The notes under the pieces: model-generated
Told to the model about the DNA's origin: nothing
The model's database searches: none
What the model saw: only the letters and a program-made list of their open reading frames with translations
From: Chrysomallon squamiferum
Lineage: Eukaryota; Mollusca; Gastropoda; Neomphalida; Peltospiridae
DNA length: 64,000 nt
Direction: 5' to 3'
Assembly (NCBI GenBank): GCA_012295275.1
Contig: CM022672.1
Span: 27,897,972-27,961,971, forward strand
Translations under genes and position numbers: made by a program
Part shown: piece after piece, positions 1-12,150 of the stretch
Numbering within the stretch: the first letter of the stretch is position 1
How the letters are laid out: every line of letters starts with the position of its first letter

Positions 1-449
1 AAAGAAATTTCATCCATGGTGAACAAAATTATAAGATAAAGACTTGAGACAAAATGAAAATGAAATAATTTTTCTGATGGTCGTTGATACACAATTATTC
101 AGTATTAAAAATATCATAGTTTAATATGATGCTATTCTTTTGCAATTTTAGTTTATACATTAGAGCTATTTACCATTTCAGCCAATTCCCCATGACAGCT
201 TTATAAAATATCACATTGTGCTTTACTGTATGTGGCAAGGTGTATATGAAAATCCCTTGCTTCTAATTATAGCAGCATCAGGCCTCATCTCATTACCTAT
301 GAAGTCCTTGACTTTATATGTGATATTATATAATTTTCAACCGAAGTTAATAACTGTCTGAATCCTTTAATGAAGTTACACCTATTCTATAACTACATAT
401 ATGCCTGATATTAAAAGCTACATAAACAATATAAATAAATACTACTTAC
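1..449. other. Downstream intron of the SEA-mucin gene; no exon recognised
   Basis: The exon ending at 450 is followed on the minus strand by a strong GTAAGT donor, so this stretch should be intron and the gene should continue to the left of the window. I searched the minus strand for an AG acceptor followed by an open frame in the right phase and found none I could defend. The sequence is AT-rich and otherwise unremarkable. Confidence 0.5.
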
Positions 450-3400
450 TTGCAAGCTTTCTTCTGGTCTACATTCATATACCTCTCCAAGACACTGAGA
501 GAACTGTTACAGTAGGCTGAAACATCTCTGAATGCCAGGTCACATTTCGTAGGTTTTGGTTTCTCTTTAATAACAATTGTACTGAAATCTATTTTAATAA
601 TCAGGGCTGCCTCTTCACCATGTAGCTTCTTAATGACATTTGAAATTCCTTCAGACAGAAACCTCTGACACTGCTCTTCTGGGTTGGATTGGATTAGCTG
701 AATAGTGGCTTGAACTTCTGGTGAATCTTGCTTTGGTTTATCAAGAAATGAAATAATAATGTTGACAATCAGGCTTCCAGCACTGAAACAAATAACAAAT
801 AGAAACTGAATGTTGCTGTTGTTGTTGCCACTGCTACTGCTACTAACACCACTATTAATACTAAGTTTATTATGATTATTATTATTACTTCTGTTACTAA
901 TAATATATACAATTACTATCACTCTGTTACTACTAATATTACTACCCTGTTCCTCATACCACTGCTATTACTAGCTTACTTATTAACAAAACTACCACCA
1001 TTACTACAAACAATTCTATTACTATTACTACTATTATTATTACTATTAATAATACTACTCCTCATAATCTACTGCTTTTAACACCACAAACACTACTTCT
1101 ACCACTATTGCTATATTTACTATTCTGATATAATTACCACAAACTCTAGTATCAGTCTTACTATTATTCCAACTACTACTGCTATTACCACCATTACTAA
1201 GTCTACTATGAATAACATTATCACTACTACTATTATCAGTACTATTACTATTACCACTACAACAACTACTACTATTGCTACTACCACTACATGACTACTA
1301 ATATCAGATATTAGAACTAACAATAAAATGATTACAGCTATTAAGAACATAACTACTACCACTCCTGCTATTACAGTGTTATTTTCTTATTCCTTTCATA
1401 TAAATATCATTAATCTCAATGGTCATCAATGGTCACTACCACCAAAAAAAATAAAAAAAATAAAATAAAATAAATAATAATTTTTTTATAAGACTACACT
1501 TTGATATATATTTTCTGTAACAGATTTGTAAATAAAATATATCTTTACCTGAATCCAACAACTTTACTTCCATTGTAAAGACTGGCTGCATCACTGTTCA
1601 TATAAAACATGTCTGTCTGAAAAATAAAAAACAAAAAATAAACAATAATTTTTCTACAGTTAAACAATCTATTTAAATAATAATGATAATAATAGTATTA
1701 ACATATTATACATCAGAAAATACTGATATAAGTTCTGGAGTATGTGAAAAATGAAGAAACATGAAATGTGAAATTAGTGGAATATGTAAGTATATGAGAA
1801 TGTAGGTGAAGAAGAAACAAATGGCTTATTTAATGACATAGTCAAAGCATTTCTAATCTGTAGTTATAGACAGTAGCATGCACATTGTTAAGGATGATGA
1901 TGACAGTGAGAAAAAGCACTTCCTTCAGAAAACAACATCTATGGAAACCACTGCATTAGAAACTGCTCAGGTGGCCTCCAGGGCACATGCATCACCTCAC
2001 ACACCACAGATACACAATTAGCTTGTCACAGAGGAAAACCAGAAACATATAGATATATGAGATAATACAGAACAAAAAATTGTTTGATTATTAGTGATAA
2101 TGTAATAAAGAGTGTAACTGCTCACCTGGTTTTTTTAATGATGCAATAACATATACCTAAAATAACTGAATATGTTGCAAAACCAAAAATTACATATAAA
2201 TATATAATGAGTGTATGAAGCCAGAAAATGTTTTATTTAATAAATTAATACATAGTACAAAGAAATGGACCCATATCTATGTACCACTTCTTTTTAGACT
2301 TCTTTTTTTTGATTAATTTTTACAGCATATTAGTGCAGCAAAAACATAAAATGAAATAACAAATTAATATCAATACTATACAGGAAGGCCAGTGGTGACT
2401 ATTAATGATACTGTTCTCTGTAGATCACTTAGTATTTATCATTGTTCATGATGTTTATCATCTTCTTGAGAGACTCTATGTTTTTTCTTCCAACACTAGT
2501 AGAAACAAAAGTATTTTGGTCCATCAAGTACTGGAAGACATCATCACTGTAGAAAAATGGCAGCATAGAGATATTTTTAAACCACTCTTTTGCTGTATTA
2601 CTTCTTTATTAATTATGATTGGACAGCATAAAACAAATTAAACATACTTGGAAGCTTTTAGAATAGGCTTAGACTATATTTTTTCAGATAAGTACATGTC
2701 AAAGACAATGTTATCTAACAATTCACCTGGTTTTGTATTTGGTTTGCTTTTTCAACAAACTCTGTACTGTTTGTATCATTCAAGACAGCTCTGTACTCTT
2801 CATTGCTTATTTTATATGAGACCTCAAAGTCAGGAACTGTATGTTAATAAATAAATAAATTAATTAATTAATAAAAAATAAAAAATCAGTCAGACAAATG
2901 AATATTTAAACCTGTTAGACAGAAGACAAGTAAGTAATTATATAGATATATATATAGTAGATAGATAGATAGATAGATAAAGAAATAGATACACAGATAT
3001 ATAAACAGACAGACTGATAGATATGTAAGTAGACAAATAGATACAAGATATGCAGAGAGAGAGAGAGAACTGTATGTAGTAGATAGGTAGATGGAAAAAT
3101 AAAGAATAGTAAGAACTTTTCTAATTATCAAATATTAAAGATATTTTTATTGTTGTTATTGTTTAAAATGACAATGATTGATTTAAACATTATTGTAACT
3201 ATGTAAATACTGAAAATAAATAAATACGTTCATACATACACACGATCCTTATTTTAAAATCAGTGTTTTTATTATTATTATTATTATTATGATTATTATT
3301 ATTATTGATATTTAATAATAAATCAAAAAAATATGCACTAACTTGGAATTTCTTCTGGTGGTGGGGCTGTAGTTGGTAATGTTGTTGTTGCTGTGGTGTA

Positions 3401-6400
3401 CATGGTTGTGTTGGGGGATTCGGTTGTTGAACTGCTTTCAGCAGTTTTTTCAAATGAGGTGTTTGCTGTAGTTGTTGTCACAGTAATAGGAACAGTTTCA
3501 GTAGTATTAGTAATAGTAATAGTTTCAGTAGTATTAGTAGTAGGAATAGTTTCAGTAGTATTAGTAGTAGGAATAGTTTCAGAAGTATTAGTAGTAGGAA
3601 TAGTTTCAGTAGTATTAGTAGTAGGAATAGTTTCAGTAGTATTAGTAGTAGGAATAGTTTCAGTAGTATCAGTAGTAGGAATAGTTTCAGTAGTATCAGT
3701 AGTAGGAATAGTTTCAGTAGTATCAGTAGTAGTAATAGTTTCAGTAGTATCAGTAGTATTAGTAGTAGGAATAGTTTCAGTAGTATTAGTAGTAGGAATA
3801 GTTTCAGTAGTATTAGTAGTAGGAATAGTTTCAGTAGTATCAGTAGTAGGAATAGTTTCAGTAGTATTAGTAGTAGTAATAGTTTCAGTAGTATTAGTAG
3901 TAGGAATAGTTTCAGTAGTATTAGTAGTAGTAATAGTTTCAGTAGTATCAGTAGTAGGATTAGTTTCAGTAGTATTAGTAGTAGGAATAGTTTCAGTAGT
4001 ATTAGTAGTGGGAATAGTTGCAGTAGTATTAGTAGTGGGAATAGTTGCAGTAATATTAGTAGTGGGAATAGTTTCAGTAATATTAGTAGTAGGAACAGTT
4101 GCAGTAGTATCAGTAGTAGGAATAGTTTCAGTAATATTAGTAGTAGGAACAGTTGATGTAGTATTAGTAGTGGGAATAGTTGCAGTAGTATTAGTAGTGG
4201 GAATAGTTTCAGTAATATTAGTAGTGGGAATAGTTTCAGTTGGTTTAGTAGTAGGAATAGTTTCAGCTGTATTAGTAGTATGAATAGTATCAGTAGTATT
4301 ATGAGTAGGAATAGTTTCAGTAGTTTTAGCAGTGGTTACAGTTTCAGTATTAGCAGTGGTTATAGTTTCAGTACTATTAGTAGTAAGAATAGTTTCAGTA
4401 GTGTTAGTAGGAATAGTTTCAGTTGGTTTAGTAGTATGAATAGTTTCAATTGGTTTAGTAGTAGGAACAGTTTCAGTAGTATTAGAAGTAGGAATAGTTT
4501 CAGTAGTATTAGTAATGGGACTAGTTTCAATAGTATTACTAGTAGTAGTTTCAGTTGGTTCAGCAGTAGTAATAGTTTCCGTAATATTACTAGTAGGAAT
4601 AGCTGCAGTTGTGTCAGTAGTAGGAATAGTAGTAATAGTTTGGGTTGGTTTAGTAGTAGGAATATATTCAGTAGTAGTAATAGTAGTAATAGTTTGGGTT
4701 GGTTTAGTAGTAGGAATAGTTTCAGCAGTAGCAGAAGATGTTTTAGTTACTGTAGTAGTAGAAATAGTTTCAGTAGTATTAGTAGTAGGATTAGTTTCAA
4801 TTGGCTTAGTAGTAGGAATCGTTTCAGTTAGTTTAGTAGTTGGAATAGTTTCAGTAATAACAGAAGTTGTTTCAGTTACTGTAGTAGAAGGAAGAGTGGT
4901 TGATGCTGTTGATGTTAATGACTGTGTGGTAGTAATTGACCCTTTGGTTGATAAAGTTGGTTCTGAGACAGTAGCTGTAGTTGTCACTTTTGTAGATGTT
5001 GATGTAGTGGCAGAAATCATTTCTGATGTTGCTGTTTTTAAGGTAGTAATAACTTCTTCAGCAGTCAGAGTTGTAGTTTCACTTGCAGCTGATGTTGAAG
5101 TAGTTGACCGAATAACAGGATTGACAATGATACTTGCAATGTCAAAAACAGGCAGATTTTCTGCACTGGGAACAGAGCCAGATTTAATAGTCTTTTGTCT
5201 TTCCAACATGGCTACTTTAACAGCAGATACAAAACTTTCAGGGTTTTGTTTTAACCTGTGAACAGCTTGTTTCATGTTGTCAGTCTCTGTTTTAAACACT
5301 GTTGAAATATTTACTACCACACTGCCTTGTCTGTAAAATAAAAAACCAATGATCTTAAATGAAGGCAGAGTGAAAATATAAAAAAAAAAAGTATTGTAGC
5401 ATAAAGTAATGTTACATTTAATAAAGTTACATAAAAAATTAAAGTAAAAATAAAATTAAACCAATAAATAAAGTTAAAAAAAAGAAAAGTAATGAAAGAA
5501 ATGAAATCAAAGTAAATTGTAAAAATGTAAATATATTTCAGTTATTTATAAAATAAAGTTGTTGTAAAACCATATTTCTAGATGCTGTAAAAGAGCGTAC
5601 TAATCCAAAAGGTGTGTACTTTGTAGAATATGGAAATAGCTCTTATGAAAAGTACCTGAAACTGTTGACAACTGAGTAATTGTAGATGTCTTTCAAAGAA
5701 CTCATCATCATGGTCACATCGATCTGAAAAAAACAAAGACATTAGTTTTAAAAACTGGGGATTCCCCATTTAACTAGTGAAAATGTATAACATTCTCATT
5801 ATAACTGAACTAAATGTCACTAATCTGAGAATATCTTTTAAAATATAATTATATTGGTCTGTTTCCATTGTAAATCATTTTCTTATGTTAGTAATCCGTC
5901 CTGGTTAAACAACAAAAGTTTATCATAAATTTATAACTTGTAATTTAAAATAGGTAACCAGTCAGAATGAAATATTTATGATAGGTAATAAATTAATGTA
6001 ACTGTCCAATCAGAACTGAGTATTTATACTAAGCATCCAGTATGAATTAATTATTTAGGGTAAGCATTCAACCAAAGTTAAGTATTTTTGATAAGTATTC
6101 AGTCAGAAATGAGTATTTAAGATAGGGCATTAATCAGAACTGAGTATTTACATTAAATATCCAGTCAGAATTGAGCAGTTAAGATAGATAACCAATAAGA
6201 ATTATGTATTTTCCAAAGTCGTAGCAGAAAGTATGTTAATAAGGTAAACATTACACAGCTTTACAAACCTCTTGTTCAACCTGAGATGCCAACTGTTGAT
6301 ATTTCTCGTTATTTCTGTTGAGCAAAACTGGATCCCAGACCTTATTGTTAATTGTTATTTGTGACAAGAAATCAGCAGCTGCAATAAAAATACCAGGCAA

Positions 6401-6581
6401 ATTAAAACAGCATAAGCAATTGCTAATCTCTGTATGTAATGTTTCAGTATATCTTTTTTCTTTACTGATATGCTATCTGTTTCATCATTCGTTTTGTAGC
6501 TCTATTTTCTCCATCCCACTCTCTACATCAGTTTATTTTAGTTCTCTTTCTTGCTTTTCTCAAAACACATGCACGTTTTAC

Positions 6582-6661
<80 letters not shown>

Positions 6662-7851
6662 AACTGTCTGGCATTAAAATCAAAATAACTATTTCTCTTT
6701 TACCTGTATCACCTGTGCTACCCTGAGAATCTGGAAAAATTGGTGTCTTGTGAGCATTTTCCCACATTTGATTAGCTGGGGAACAAAAAATTAAAATATG
6801 TATCAACTGAAAATTAAACATTCATCATAATCTGTTAAATATATCTACCATTACAATGGCATGGTGAAGTTCTGTTTAGATATTATTTCTGTTACAGTCA
6901 GGGCAGTAGATAAGTAGTAGGCTTGAGATAAAAATGGTTATAGATGAACTCAACTTTTCTTTCTTTTTTAAATTTATTTATATGGTTATTTGTGTGATTA
7001 TTTATACCAATGTTTTTCATATCTTGAATCATCATAAGGGAAAATTAATCTCTTCATCATTTAGAATATAAATTTCAGATTATTATAGGAATACTACACT
7101 TATAATGAAATGTAATATACCTCCAAAATATACTCCCATAGATATGGCAATCACTATGGCAACAAGAAGAGCAATAATAGCAGCAGCTCCAATCAGATGT
7201 CGTTTTCTTCTTATCCGTGATGAATATGTTCGACTGGAAGAATCTAAAATGATAAAATTTACATTCACCAAAAAAACCAAATTGTTTTCTTTCTTTTTTC
7301 TTCTTCTTATTTTATTATTATTTTTTTTATTATTATTATTATTTAATCGCACCTTTGTTAATACAAAGAAATAGTTTAAATATATTTTGTGTATTTCCAA
7401 GTGATGATTTTATTTGTTTTTAGCCATTCAGTATTAATTACTAACGAAGCATAACAACAACAATATAAAAAAAAAAGAGTAAACTATAAAAACGCGGGCG
7501 CCGCCAAGTATCCGCTGTGGTGACGTCATCGCGTACAATAGCGTCCTATTTGCTCAAGTTTATTCTAGTATTTATTTTAATCCATGTAAAATGTCGGGCA
7601 AATGGAACGCCTCTGCCAGCTTAAATCAAAGAGGTATTCGTATACGCCCGGCCAGGTCATAATTATTTTTCAAATACAAATCTTATTAACTAACCTAATA
7701 AAGAAGAATGCCGAAATCCTTTTGTCTGCGAAACATAACTGAATCCAGGGTTGTCGTACATATAACTTCCATAATACGCTAATTTTAAACGGGTTGGGGT
7801 ATCGAAATTTCCTCCCGAAGAAGGACATGTATGTTTCTCACGTGATGACAT
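450..7851 (-). CDS. Type II membrane mucin with two SEA domains (3' end outside window)
   Basis: Coding exons, in transcript order: 7851-7695, 7243-7121, 6775-6704, 6378-6269, 5723-5656, 5330-3343, 2836-2727, 1616-1549, 782-450. All join in frame with AG/GT borders and give at least 1,009 residues. A short cytoplasmic N-terminus (1-67, ending SRIRRKR) is followed by a membrane helix (about 68-92, GAAAIIALLVAIVIAISMG) and a 25-residue stalk. SEA1 spans about 119-250, starting FLSQITINNKVWDPVLL and carrying FRQGSVVVN at its centre. A Thr-rich domain (about 250-830) follows, then SEA2 (about 841-960, with FSAGSLIVN) and a Cys-containing segment. SEA domains with G-S-V-V-V usually self-cleave between G and S, leaving the two halves held together at the cell surface; that is family knowledge. 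The first ATG in frame is at 7851, with A at -3. The exon itself opens at 7980 behind a good acceptor, so there is a non-coding first exon upstream. The C-terminal domains are unknown because the gene leaves the window. Confidence 0.85.
830..1385. repeat. Imperfect (ACT/ATT)n trinucleotide tract in an intron
   Basis: This part of the intron between the exons at 782-450 and 1616-1549 is a run of ACT, ATT and ACC triplets on the plus strand with many interruptions. It has a similar base pattern to the Thr repeat of the 1,988-bp exon but lies in the opposite orientation to the gene. It makes long Leu/Ile or Val/Ile open frames on both strands that are not genes. Confidence 0.75.
2948..3095. repeat. 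(GATA)n-rich tract with a short (GA)n run
   Basis: The intron between the mucin exon and the first SEA2 exon contains repeated GATA tetranucleotides (2955-3050) and a short GAGA run near 3055-3068. An (ATT)n tract follows at about 3270-3305, just downstream of the 3343 splice donor on the minus strand. Confidence 0.85.
3515..4850 (-). repeat. 27-bp coding minisatellite encoding ETIPTTNTT repeats
   Basis: From about 3515 to 4270 a 27-bp unit repeats close to thirty times with few changes. From 4270 to 4850 it decays into looser versions. Read on the minus strand each unit encodes the nine residues E-T-I-P-T-T-N-T-T. Most units carry dense Thr for O-glycosylation and an N-T-T sequon for N-glycosylation, which is unusual for a mucin repeat. 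The unit has no stop codon in several frames, so long open frames on the plus strand here (SVVLVVGIV-type and RNSFSSIS-type repeats) are shadows of it. Confidence 0.9.
6585..6659. repeat. (CT)n microsatellite in the SEA-mucin gene
   Basis: An almost pure CT run of about 75 bp lies in the intron between exons 6775-6704 and 6378-6269, about 45 bp past the splice donor. In the transcript it reads (GA)n. Confidence 0.95.
7493..7665. other. GC-rich, CpG-containing patch in an intron
   Basis: Within the otherwise AT-rich first coding intron, about 170 bp has many CpG sites and a TGACGTCA (CRE-like) palindrome near 7520. On the plus strand an ATG at 7591 opens a 23-codon frame. I cannot say whether this is a transposon scrap, an internal promoter or a chance composition change. 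Confidence 0.35.
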
Positions 7852-8479
7852 AGTTAGTGCCTGGTGTGATCTAGTATTCCAGGCACCAGGGTTCCAGCGT
7901 CTTGGTAACCTGAACTCGGATTTTAAACAGCAGTTTTCTGTTAGAGGCTCACGCACTCTGTCAACTCTTTGCCACTTCTGCTGTGAAGAAAAACAAAATC
8001 TTTAACAACAATAATAATACATATGTTATTTTAAATATGTGTGCGCGTGTATGTAATAATTATATATATAAGAACATTTTAAAATACTCGCTTTGGTGTC
8101 GCAGCCAAATGCACTTCTCAGTCTTTAATCCGAGAATCCTCTGGCATATGTGTATACACAGACAAAAATAACAATAATTATGAAGAAAATATAGCAACAG
8201 TTATTATTTTTAACCTGAGTTTCATAAACGAAACGAACTAGATCTTTGAAAATAACAAAAATAAACTGAAATTGAAATGCTTCAGCACTGTATTTCTCAC
8301 CGAAGCTGTGCGGAAATGCAATACTGTCTCAGATTTGACGCAAATAAGACATTATTAATCCACTGATTACTGTTGTATGAAATAGATCTTGGTGTAGAAC
8401 CCAACAGAGACCAGCCCATAATTTAAAGACTATATCAATTTCAAAGACATACAGACAATTATGTTTATCACTGGTCATC

Positions 8480-8765
8480 TTTCTCCATGTATGTTATTAA
8501 AAAAATCAAAACATTTGAAAATGTTTCAGCGTATGGTAAATGGGTAAAAACAATTTTGTTTTCTTTCCAAAATTTTCTGAAAATAATCTTCCAGTGGGTG
8601 GGAAGATTTTCAGAAGAAACGAATGTTTGGTACTTTGTCAAAATTACAGTAATTTCTGAAAATAATTTTTCAGCGGGTGATAGAATGTTCTGGTTTTTCA
8701 AAATGATAATAATGTTTGAAATCATTCTTCCAGTGGGTCAGGAGATTTTCAAAAACAATTCTGTC
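8480..8765. repeat. Degenerate tandem repeat, unit about 65-75 bp
   Basis: Three or four diverged copies share a core of the form TTTCTGAAAATAAT followed by TTCCAGTGGGT or TTTCAGCGGGT and then GAGATTTTCA-like sequence, at about 8517, 8575, 8655 and 8713. The copies create overlapping open frames on both strands; none looks like a protein. The rest of 7980-11360 is AT-rich with no gene I can support. Confidence 0.55.
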
Positions 8766-9373
8766 AACAGTATAACATTTTGTTTTTCTCTTTTGGAAAT
8801 AATAAATTATTATAGTCCTGCCTTCAGTATAACAACAGCGATGTACCTTGCAAACTTTGATGACACGAATGACGTACGTACTTCATTATGTTTAACCATC
8901 TCCTATGACCCGTAATATAATCTTACGAATTGTGAAAGCCTGCTTACTGGGAATACAAAAAATAATGGACAACTTTAGTGAATAACTGAATAAAAGTCAC
9001 GACTTGTTTTTCAGTGTTTTTAGGTCGTCTGAGGCCTTTCAGATAAAATATTTTGGAAAATATTTCAAAAAATATTTATAAAATGCGAATGTTTTTTCTT
9101 TTGACGAGGTCACCGTAATTGCTGTTTTAATAACATTATGTATTTACAGCTACTACCATCACTGTAGCTTTAATATTTTTACTAAAATACTTTTACACCT
9201 ACACACATACTGATTAAAAAACAAAATTTAAAAACTGCATATTAAAGAATACACACTAAACAAATAAATAAATAAATCTAATTATTTTTCTATTCATTTT
9301 TTTATTTCTTTTATTTTCATTTCACTTCTTACTATTTTTAATATTTTCATTGGTTCATTTTTCATTTTTTTTA

Positions 9374-9374
<1 letters not shown>

Positions 9375-9428
<54 letters not shown>

Positions 9429-9431
9429 TAT
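9375..9431. repeat. (TTA)n microsatellite
   Basis: This is a pure TTA run. Similar ATT/TTA runs occur at 10298-10361, 11319-11354, 21459-21492, 33627-33693, 44960-45006, 46738-46808, 54099-54154 and 60419-60466. They are too alike to say anything about relatedness. Confidence 0.95.
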
Positions 9432-10296
9432 TATTATTTTATTTTTTGTGAATGTTTGATGACCTCAGTAATTCATTCAAGCATTTTTGTTTCAAATTAT
9501 TTCATCTCGCCTGTTCAGGATCCGCCTTTGTAATTACAGATGACGGTCAAAATCGCACATCCAGAATGCAGTGTCCCATGGGCTTAGTAGTCCAAGGTTA
9601 TCTCTCATACAAAACCAAATAAAGTGTCAATAAAATGTTTTTATCAACACGAACAATCTGCTTCAAAGACTTCTTTTGATATCTTTTATTTAATTACTTT
9701 TTTTTTTTTATAAAGTCGATATCCTAGCTGATAATCACACGCCTTAAGGAAAACTTAAAAAATGATTTTGCCTAAGGACCTCAACATTCATTAATTATAA
9801 TCATAAAATAATAGGTTTTTTTTCATATATCAAGGAACCTGTGTTAATAGATAAACGTTTGTATTAATATATACAAAAGTTTTCTAAAGAATTTTTCTTG
9901 CAGAACTGATGAAAAGGGTTCATTGAAAACTAAGTCCCAGTTTAAACAGTAAAATAAGAAAATTTATTTGGGTTGTTGTTTTTTTAATTAATAATAACTT
10001 ACTTTCTTACTTACTTATTTTATTTATTTATCTATCTATTTTTAATTTTCGTGACAGTTTAGATATTAGGATATTTTTATTAAAATTATTAAATGTACTT
10101 TTCACCGAAATTAAAAATGTTGTGAATTTATCGTCATTTCTTTACAAGCACATAAGAATTTTCAGAAATAGTCAATAAAGTAGAAAAACACGAATCTATT
10201 TCCCTTTCTTTTATGTTTTTCCGTTGCTCTCGTTCTTAATGTAACATTTATTTTGTAAAATCATCATCACATCATCATCATCATTAGTATTAATAC

Positions 10297-10360
<64 letters not shown>

Positions 10361-10407
10361 GTGGAGTGTTTTGTTAGATTTTTGTGATTCAAAACAGACA
10401 AACAAAT

Positions 10408-10411
<4 letters not shown>

Positions 10412-10481
<70 letters not shown>
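10412..10481. repeat. (GA)n microsatellite
   Basis: A run of GA about 70 bp long starts 50 bp after the (ATT)n run at 10298-10361. No gene is visible between 9431 and 11360. Confidence 0.95.
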
Positions 10482-11314
10482 CTTTGAAATAAATAAATAA
10501 ATTATTGTCATATCGATTATTTTGTTTAAGTCGTCACATACAGTAGTTTTATTAGCATATATATCTTAATCTATAACAATATTTATTGCCTGAGACGAAA
10601 TTGCATTTGTCACCTGCATTCATCATCCGATTTATCAAACAAAAGTTCAGGGAAAAGTAAAATATTTACTTCCAGCGGTCAAATCTTATTTACTTATTTA
10701 TTTATTTATTTATATTCATAGTCATAGTCATATTATTATTATTAGTAGTAGTAGTAGTAGTACTTTTATTCTTATCAGTGTTATCATTATCATCATCAAC
10801 ATCATCATCCTCATTATTATTATTATTATTATTTTGTTGTTGCTGTTATTGTTTTTCTTAAATACTTACACCGTGCCTAGATACTTTCATTTTAGACAGC
10901 TTTATTTTGGTATAACAGTATAAAAAAATGTTTAACCATAGAAAAAGATTTTGCTTGTAACGAATTCGTGAATTTTTATTACTTTAACAAATTTTAAGTA
11001 AAAAGTTCTTACTGAATATTTTGAGAATTATTGGATGTATCCCATATATCCAAGGCTGATAATAAATACCATCCATAAATACAAGGTTGACTGATAAAGA
11101 TCGATGGAAATGTAAAGAACATACATACATACGTATAATTATAAATTTACACACATAAATATATTCATACGTATGGAGACATCGTATACACATACGCACA
11201 TACATATATACAAACAAATAACACATGCATACACACATACATATATACATACATACACATACACATACATGCATACATAAATATATACATATATACATGC
11301 ACATAGATTCATTA

Positions 11315-11357
<43 letters not shown>

Positions 11358-12022
11358 CGCTCACCTGTATTTTCAATTCTTTTAACGAATCTTGCGTAAT
11401 CCCTGCAGACCTCGTATAACTGATTATACTACACGACTGTCGTAGGCTATACTATTATTATAATTACTTGACAGACAGTCCATAGCCTTTAGTTAACACT
11501 TGTTTTCTTCGTCAGTTTGTTTCTTTTCCTTACTTTGTTTACCCGTTTGGTTTCACGAGGTTGCACCCTAGAAATCGACTGAATGAAATGCTATTGTTCC
11601 TCATACACAAGCACGTTATATACAACGTGACGTCAAAGCGGAATGCGTATGTGTCGCTTCACTGATTGCAAATTCGTCTTTCAAATTTAGTGAAAAAAGA
11701 AAAGATTGCGAAATTTTAAGATATGTTTCTTAATATATATATATTTTTTATTACTATTATTTATATCTCTTTTTTTATTTTTTTTATTTTATTTTAACAA
11801 GAGTTGTTAAAAACGAAATAAAGAATTAGAATAATAAATATTTTAAATGCCTTTTCCCCGGATGCAAGAATCCGGTGGCGCAGGAGGACCACTGTGGTCT
11901 GAATTCGAGAGAAAACAGCATACTGACATACTTACACACAGACATATACATTTACTTATACCGTACATATGTACAATCAAACAAACATACTTTTACTTCA
12001 CGATAACTAAATAATAACTTAC

Positions 12023-12150
12023 CTGTTAGTTAATAGCCAAAGAAAGCTTTAAATTTTGCTTGCAAGTGTCTACCGATCAAACACACCATGCAGCAAAGCC
12101 GAGAAGACCATAACGCCAGTACAATGAACTACTAAAACACAATGCGTTTA
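12023..12150 (-). other. Possible non-coding first exon and promoter area of the SEA-mucin gene
   Basis: On the minus strand a strong donor (CAG|GTAAGT) lies at 12023/12022 after sequence that does not look like repeat. A second candidate exon lies at about 11399-11368, between a CTGCAG acceptor and a CAG|GTGAGC donor. Either could supply the leader that joins the acceptor at 7980. A third usable donor lies near 8297. I see no clear TATA box upstream of 12150. RNA reads would be needed to choose among them. Confidence 0.3.

Noticed and set aside
3393-5261. Plus-strand open frames of 183-296 codons (Val/Ile- and Ser/Arg/Asn-rich)
   Set aside because: They are shadows of the minus-strand mucin repeat. 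The minus frame has flanking SEA coding sequence and splice sites; the plus frames do not.
7852-7956. A longer N-terminus for the SEA-mucin protein
   Set aside because: The frame is open to 7956, but its upstream end begins with GTG, not ATG. The only in-frame ATG in the exon is at 7851.
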